Origin: an uncultured Eubacteriales bacterium
GTDB taxonomy: Bacteria; Bacillota; Clostridia; Peptostreptococcales; Anaerovoracaceae
DNA length: 64,000 nucleotides
Direction of reading: 5' to 3'
Assembly (NCBI GenBank): GCA_900542565.1
Contig: UQOC01000002.1
Coordinates: forward strand, 20,286-84,285
Shown: positions 61,079 through 64,000 of the stretch, piece after piece
How positions within the stretch are numbered: the stretch's first letter is position 1
How the letters are laid out: every line of letters begins with the position of its first letter
Notes under the pieces: generated by a model
Told to the model about the DNA's origin: nothing
The model's database searches: none
Seen by the model: only the letters and a program-made list of their open reading frames with translations
Translations under genes and position numbers: made by a program

Positions 61079-62038
61079 TTACGGATTGCAGTTGCCGCAG
61101 GGCTCAAAGCCCTCTGAGATGAGATAATCCCTCGTGCCTTTGAATACCTCTTTGTTTTCTTCTTTCATGGCTTTTACCGAAGGACAGTCCGGCAAATGGA
61201 ATTTCATACTGTTTATGTTCAGGACATATTCCTGCGCCTTATGGCTTTGGACCCCTGCTCCGGTCTGGCTGTCCTGGGCCTGGCCTCCTGCTCCCGTGCC
61301 TGCGGCATCCTCTGAGACCGCATCTTCCGTCCTGTGGCTGTCTCCTGTGGCGTAGTCTATTGTTATCCCAGGCTGTATATTGTAAACAAAGACATTGAAA
61401 CATATACCGGAACCGGAATCCTCCACGGAAAAGGCTTCCATCCTGACTCCTCTTGCCACCAGCTCGTCGCCCTCATATATCGGCGATACGCGATACAGCA
61501 CATGGTTGCCTGTTTCTTCTATGTAATCTGCCACCTGATCTTCAAAGGGCAGCATGCCCTCCACATTCATGTATCTGGTGCCCGTGATCAGGTTTTTCTC
61601 GTTGGCGTTTTCTCCGGAAAGCTGGTAACCTATGAGGTGACACCTGTTATACAGATATTTGTCCGGTATCAGATCGTCGTATCTTACCGTCTGCCAGCCG
61701 CTGGGGCGTATCTGCCCTATGCTCTGTCTTTCCCCGTCAGGCATCAGTTCGCGGCCGAGCATGGCGAAAGCCTGGCCGCACCTTCCCAGACTGTCCAGCT
61801 CACTGTAGCTTTCAAACACATCCCGTGCCAGGTCTTCATCCGTAAATTCAGGCACATTGCCGTTGAGGACCGTATACGGCGTCTCCTCATCTGCCTGTGC
61901 TGCCGGGATATCGCTCTCGTCCATGTATGCACCGTCATAAGATATTCCCTGAGCTGCTGAACAACCGCTGAGGATGACGGTCAGCGCCAGCATCAGCGCC
62001 AATATTGAAACTTTCAGACTTATCTTTTCTCCTTCCAT
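61079..62038 (-). CDS. Secreted DNA/RNA non-specific endonuclease lipoprotein with C-terminal Cys-rich domain
   Basis: This 319-residue lipoprotein has lipobox VILSGC (Cys about 26). A nuclease domain (residues about 100-215) contains YNRCHLIGYQLSGENANEKNLITGTRYMN; the catalytic His and the metal Asn region of the NUC1/EndA family are visible, although the usual DRGH reads NRCH. The C-terminal segment (about 272-319) has LNINSMKFHLPDCPSVKAM and FEPCGNC, an Ada-like zinc-binding motif, after a Gly/Gln-rich linker. It probably degrades extracellular DNA for uptake or nutrition. RBS GGGAGAGG lies before the ATG. Confidence 0.85.
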   Translation of the reverse strand: MEGEKISLKVSILALMLALTVILSGCSAAQGISYDGAYMDESDIPAAQADEETPYTVLNGNVPEFTDEDLARDVFESYSELDSLGRCGQAFAMLGRELMPDGERQSIGQIRPSGWQTVRYDDLIPDKYLYNRCHLIGYQLSGENANEKNLITGTRYMNVEGMLPFEDQVADYIEETGNHVLYRVSPIYEGDELVARGVRMEAFSVEDSGSGICFNVFVYNIQPGITIDYATGDSHRTEDAVSEDAAGTGAGGQAQDSQTGAGVQSHKAQEYVLNINSMKFHLPDCPSVKAMKEENKEVFKGTRDYLISEGFEPCGNCNP

Positions 62039-62082
62039 TGTACCTCTCCCTTCTTTATATCATTATACACCACGGCGGCAGG

Positions 62083-62126
62083 GAAAAAAAGAAGAAGCCC
62101 CGCCGGCGCCGGCCGGCAGGGCTTCT
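62083..62126 (-). terminator. Terminator of the glnPQ transcript
   Basis: On the minus strand a GC-rich stem (AGAAGCCC and GCCGGC arms) with a 4-base loop precedes a run of seven T. It lies 25 bases past the GlnQ stop, upstream of the nuclease gene. Confidence 0.9.
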
Positions 62127-62150
62127 CCATTTGATTTGATGTATTAAAAG

Positions 62151-62867
62151 TCACAGGACTTTTCTGAGAAAATCGCGGGTCCTTTCGCAGACCGGGTTTT
62201 CAAATATCTGCTCCGCAGTCCCGCTTTCGACGATCTGGCCATCAGCCATGAAGATGACATCGTCGGCCACCTCTCTGGCAAAGCCCATCTCGTGGGTTAC
62301 CACCAGCATGGTCATGCCTTCTTCGGCCAGCTTTTTCATAACATCCAGCACCTCGCCTACCATTTCCGGGTCGAGAGCCGATGTGGGCTCGTCGAAGAGT
62401 ATTATCTCCGGATCCATGGCAAGGGCTCTTGCTATGGCAACCCGCTGTTTCTGCCCGCCCGAAAGGCTGCGTGGATAAGCATCCGCCTTATCGGCAAGAC
62501 CCACCAGTTTCAGCAGTTCCATGGCCTTTGCTGCAGCCTTGTCTTTGGCGATCCCCTTTACATGGACCGGGGCTATGGTTATGTTGTCAAGGACGGAAAG
62601 GTGGCTGAAAAGATTGAAATTCTGGAACACCATCGCCATCCTGGCTCTCATCTGCGCCAGATTTTCCGTCGTCACCCGGACACCATCCACTTCCACTTCT
62701 CCAGAATCGGGAGTCTCCAGCATGTTCAGGCAGCGCAGCAGCGTACTCTTTCCAGAGCCGGAAGGCCCTATTATGCAAAGGACCTCTCCATCCTCCACCG
62801 TCAGGTCCACACCCTTTACTGCGTGCAGTCCGTTGAATTCCTTATGTATGTCAGTTGCTTTTATCAT
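62151..62867 (-). CDS. glnQ: Polar amino acid ABC transporter ATPase (GlnQ type)
   Basis: This 238-residue ATPase has GPSGSGKST (about 34), LSGGQKQR (about 135), [12 protein letters not shown] (about 158) and the switch VVTHEM. It belongs to the polar amino acid uptake family that includes GlnQ, HisP and ArtP. GAGGTGGAG precedes the ATG. It is 14 bases downstream of the permease. Specificity is unknown. Confidence 0.95.
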   Translation of the reverse strand: MIKATDIHKEFNGLHAVKGVDLTVEDGEVLCIIGPSGSGKSTLLRCLNMLETPDSGEVEVDGVRVTTENLAQMRARMAMVFQNFNLFSHLSVLDNITIAPVHVKGIAKDKAAAKAMELLKLVGLADKADAYPRSLSGGQKQRVAIARALAMDPEIILFDEPTSALDPEMVGEVLDVMKKLAEEGMTMLVVTHEMGFAREVADDVIFMADGQIVESGTAEQIFENPVCERTRDFLRKVL

Positions 62868-62881
62868 TTACTCCACCTCTT

Positions 62882-63550
62882 TCATGCCATATCCCTGGCC
62901 AGATGTTTTTCTAAAGCCGCCACGCCCTTGGAAAGGGGGAATGTGAGCATCAGATAGACGATGGCAGCTCCGATATAGGCATGAAAAGTCAGAGCGGACG
63001 AGGCTGCCCACAGCTGGGCTCCCCTCAGTATCTCCACCACGCCTACAAAGGACAGCACTGCCGTCTCCTTGATGAGAGAGATAAATTCGTTGCCAAAGGA
63101 CGGTATGACTATCCTGATGGCCTGGGGCAATACGATAAGCCTAGTTATCTGGTGCTTGCTCATGCCCAGTGACTGGGCAGCTTCCACCTGCCCCGGATCC
63201 ACTGCCTGTATCCCTCCCCTTATGACCTCAGCCATGTAGGCTGCGCTGTTGAGTCCGCAGACCAGCATGGCCGGTATGATGAGGTCAGGCCATGTGAACG
63301 ATATACCCCACTGTTTGAGCAGGATAGGGATACCGAATGCCATGATCAGCGCCTGGACTATCATCGGCGTTCCTCTGATGACTTCTATGTATATCTTGGA
63401 TATTATCCTCAGGGGTCCGTTGTCAGATTTTTTCATCAGAGCAAATACCAGTCCCAGCGCAGCGCCCACCGCTACGGCAAACAGGCTCACGCCGAGAGTC
63501 ACCGGAGCTCCCTTGAGGGATACCCATATTCCGTGTAAAAAGTTTTCCAT
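62882..63550 (-). CDS. glnP: Polar amino acid ABC transporter permease (GlnP/HisM type)
   Basis: This 222-residue permease has five hydrophobic segments and the HisM/GlnP EAA loop EAAQSLGMSKHQITRLIVLPQAIR (residues about 140-165). The EVIRGTPMIVQAL motif lies near residue 55. Followed by its ATPase. No substrate-binding protein gene is adjacent on either side within the window, unlike the usual three-gene layout. Confidence 0.93.
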   Translation of the reverse strand: MENFLHGIWVSLKGAPVTLGVSLFAVAVGAALGLVFALMKKSDNGPLRIISKIYIEVIRGTPMIVQALIMAFGIPILLKQWGISFTWPDLIIPAMLVCGLNSAAYMAEVIRGGIQAVDPGQVEAAQSLGMSKHQITRLIVLPQAIRIVIPSFGNEFISLIKETAVLSFVGVVEILRGAQLWAASSALTFHAYIGAAIVYLMLTFPLSKGVAALEKHLARDMA

Positions 63551-63608
63551 ATCGATCCATCTCGTTTCTGTTCATTTATATTCTTGCTTATTTTTCAGCA
63601 CGAAAAAT

Positions 63609-63637
63609 ATTATACATTATTTTGCATAAAAATGCAA
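63609..63637 (-). promoter_or_regulatory. Sigma-A promoter of glnPQ
   Basis: On the minus strand TTGCAT, 17 bases and TATAAT place the start near 63602, 52 bases before the permease ATG. Confidence 0.75.
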
Positions 63638-63643
63638 CATCTT

Positions 63644-63695
63644 TTTTGAATTCTTTCGGCCATCCCTGTAGGTTTTGAATTCTTTCGGCCATCCC
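63644..63695. repeat. Two direct 23-bp repeats upstream of the glnPQ promoter
   Basis: Copies at 63644-63666 and 63673-63695 are identical; each contains GAATTCTTTCGGCCATCCC. The period is 29 bases. They end 6 bases upstream of the -35 box, a position that suits an activator or repressor. Confidence 0.6.
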
Positions 63696-63769
63696 CCTGC
63701 CCCCTGCCGGCCATTGTCCGCCCATTCTGAACATCCGCTTTTTCAGCCTCACAAAAAAACCCAAAAAAC

Positions 63770-63810
63770 AAAAAAAGTCAAAAGCAAGAGTTTCCGCTGC
63801 TCTTGCTTTT
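63770..63810 (-). terminator. Rho-independent terminator of the candidate small RNA
   Basis: On the minus strand AAAAGCAAGAG pairs with CTCTTGCTTTT over a 9-base loop, and a T-rich run including six consecutive T follows. Confidence 0.85.
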
Positions 63811-63902
63811 GCTCTATTGATGATCACACACCATACTTCTTCCCGAAAATAAAAAATATATGTTATACCGTACAATAGCGATATTGTCTGGGAAGAGTAT
63901 AC
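63770..63902 (-). ncRNA. Candidate orphan small RNA of about 133 nt
   Basis: A transcript from the promoter at 63909-63937 would run to the terminator at 63770-63810. Its predicted folding includes a long closing stem (GGGAAGAAGTAT at 63833-63844 with ATACTCTTCCC at 63890-63900, one bulge), a hairpin ACAATA-TCGC-TATTGT inside it, and the 11-bp terminator stem. No start codon with a ribosome-binding site and no protein of more than a few residues is seen. No known RNA family is recognised; T-box and common riboswitch motifs are absent. Confidence 0.55.
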
Positions 63903-63908
63903 ATCTTT

Positions 63909-63937
63909 ATTATATACTATCCAAATGACTAAGGCAA
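63909..63937 (-). promoter_or_regulatory. Sigma-A promoter of the candidate small RNA
   Basis: On the minus strand TTGCCT, a 17-base spacer and perfect TATAAT place the start near 63902. No gene start follows. Confidence 0.7.
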
Positions 63938-64000
63938 GCTAAAGACGGGAGTTTGACAGTTAGAAAGGGAAGAAATCGCTGGGAGTGTTGAAATCACTCA

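Noticed and set aside
63588-63875. Minus-strand open frame across the small RNA and glnPQ promoter
   Set aside because: It crosses a strong terminator, an exact repeat pair and a consensus promoter, and shows no protein family pattern.
1-64000. CRISPR array, insertion sequence, prophage or rRNA operon
   Set aside because: No regularly spaced repeats, transposase, phage structural gene or rRNA signature was found on either strand.

Overview
The window reads as a chromosome segment of an anaerobic, endospore-forming, amino-acid- and organic-acid-fermenting Clostridia bacterium (Firmicutes). The supporting genes are the cotJABC spore-coat operon, a trimeric NAD-linked [FeFe] hydrogenase, an Etf-linked lactate-type dehydrogenase with a ferredoxin domain, a UPF0237/UPF0210 pair, a CWB2 cell-wall protein, and many AGGAGG-type ribosome-binding sites. 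Placement near the Anaerovoracaceae/Eubacteriales is an inference from gene content only. No phage, IS element, CRISPR array or rRNA operon was found.

Layout. 1-8485 (minus): a dipeptide/oligopeptide-type ABC importer (dppBCDF order, substrate-binding gene cut by the left edge) with two tandem paralogous metal-dependent amidohydrolases. It lies behind a near-perfect sigma-54 promoter and next to a sigma-54 activator gene (8649-10031). 10196-16410 (minus): KDPG aldolase, KDG kinase, aminotransferase, carbamoylase/M20 amidohydrolase, hydantoin racemase-like protein and dihydropyrimidinase, preceded by a LuxR-type regulator. 17638-17729: tRNA-Ser(CGA), followed by two small genes of unknown function. 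19533-23234: FAD-linked 2-hydroxyacid dehydrogenase plus EtfB and a ferredoxin-EtfA fusion, an Lct-type electron-confurcating complex. 23268-29797: housekeeping and conserved hypothetical genes (DUF368, ung, radical SAM, ACT, UPF0210, DUF554).

29891-36370: D-cysteine desulfhydrase family enzyme, then N-acyl-D-amino-acid deacylase plus NhaC antiporter behind a second sigma-54 promoter, with a divergent sigma-54 activator. 36418-39010: fatty-acyl-CoA ligase-like protein and an E2/CAT-fold protein whose catalytic His position is Glu. 39216-43447: potABCD with an Xre-cupin regulator. 43663-48910: AEC transporter and hydCBA. 49401-57160: GH25/CWB2 surface protein, ferredoxin-tailed aldo-keto reductase, small (p)ppGpp synthetase, a class V aminotransferase, an isochorismatase-family hydrolase, and an SGNH/MBOAT pair. 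57329-59184: a KdpDE-like two-component system with a short kinase. 59379-60511: cotJABC. 60582-60880: a 29-codon membrane peptide gene behind tandem terminator-like hairpins. 61079-63550: secreted nuclease and a GlnPQ importer. 63770-63902: a candidate orphan small RNA with its own promoter and terminator.

Taken together, much of the region salvages D-amino acids, hydantoin/carbamoyl compounds and peptides, and disposes of electrons through lactate/Etf and HydABC chemistry. Two catabolic modules are each wired to a sigma-54 promoter and a dedicated activator. The least explained elements are the amidohydrolase pair, the E2-like protein with a substituted active site, the peptide behind serial hairpins, the orphan small RNA, and two transcripts that look leaderless.
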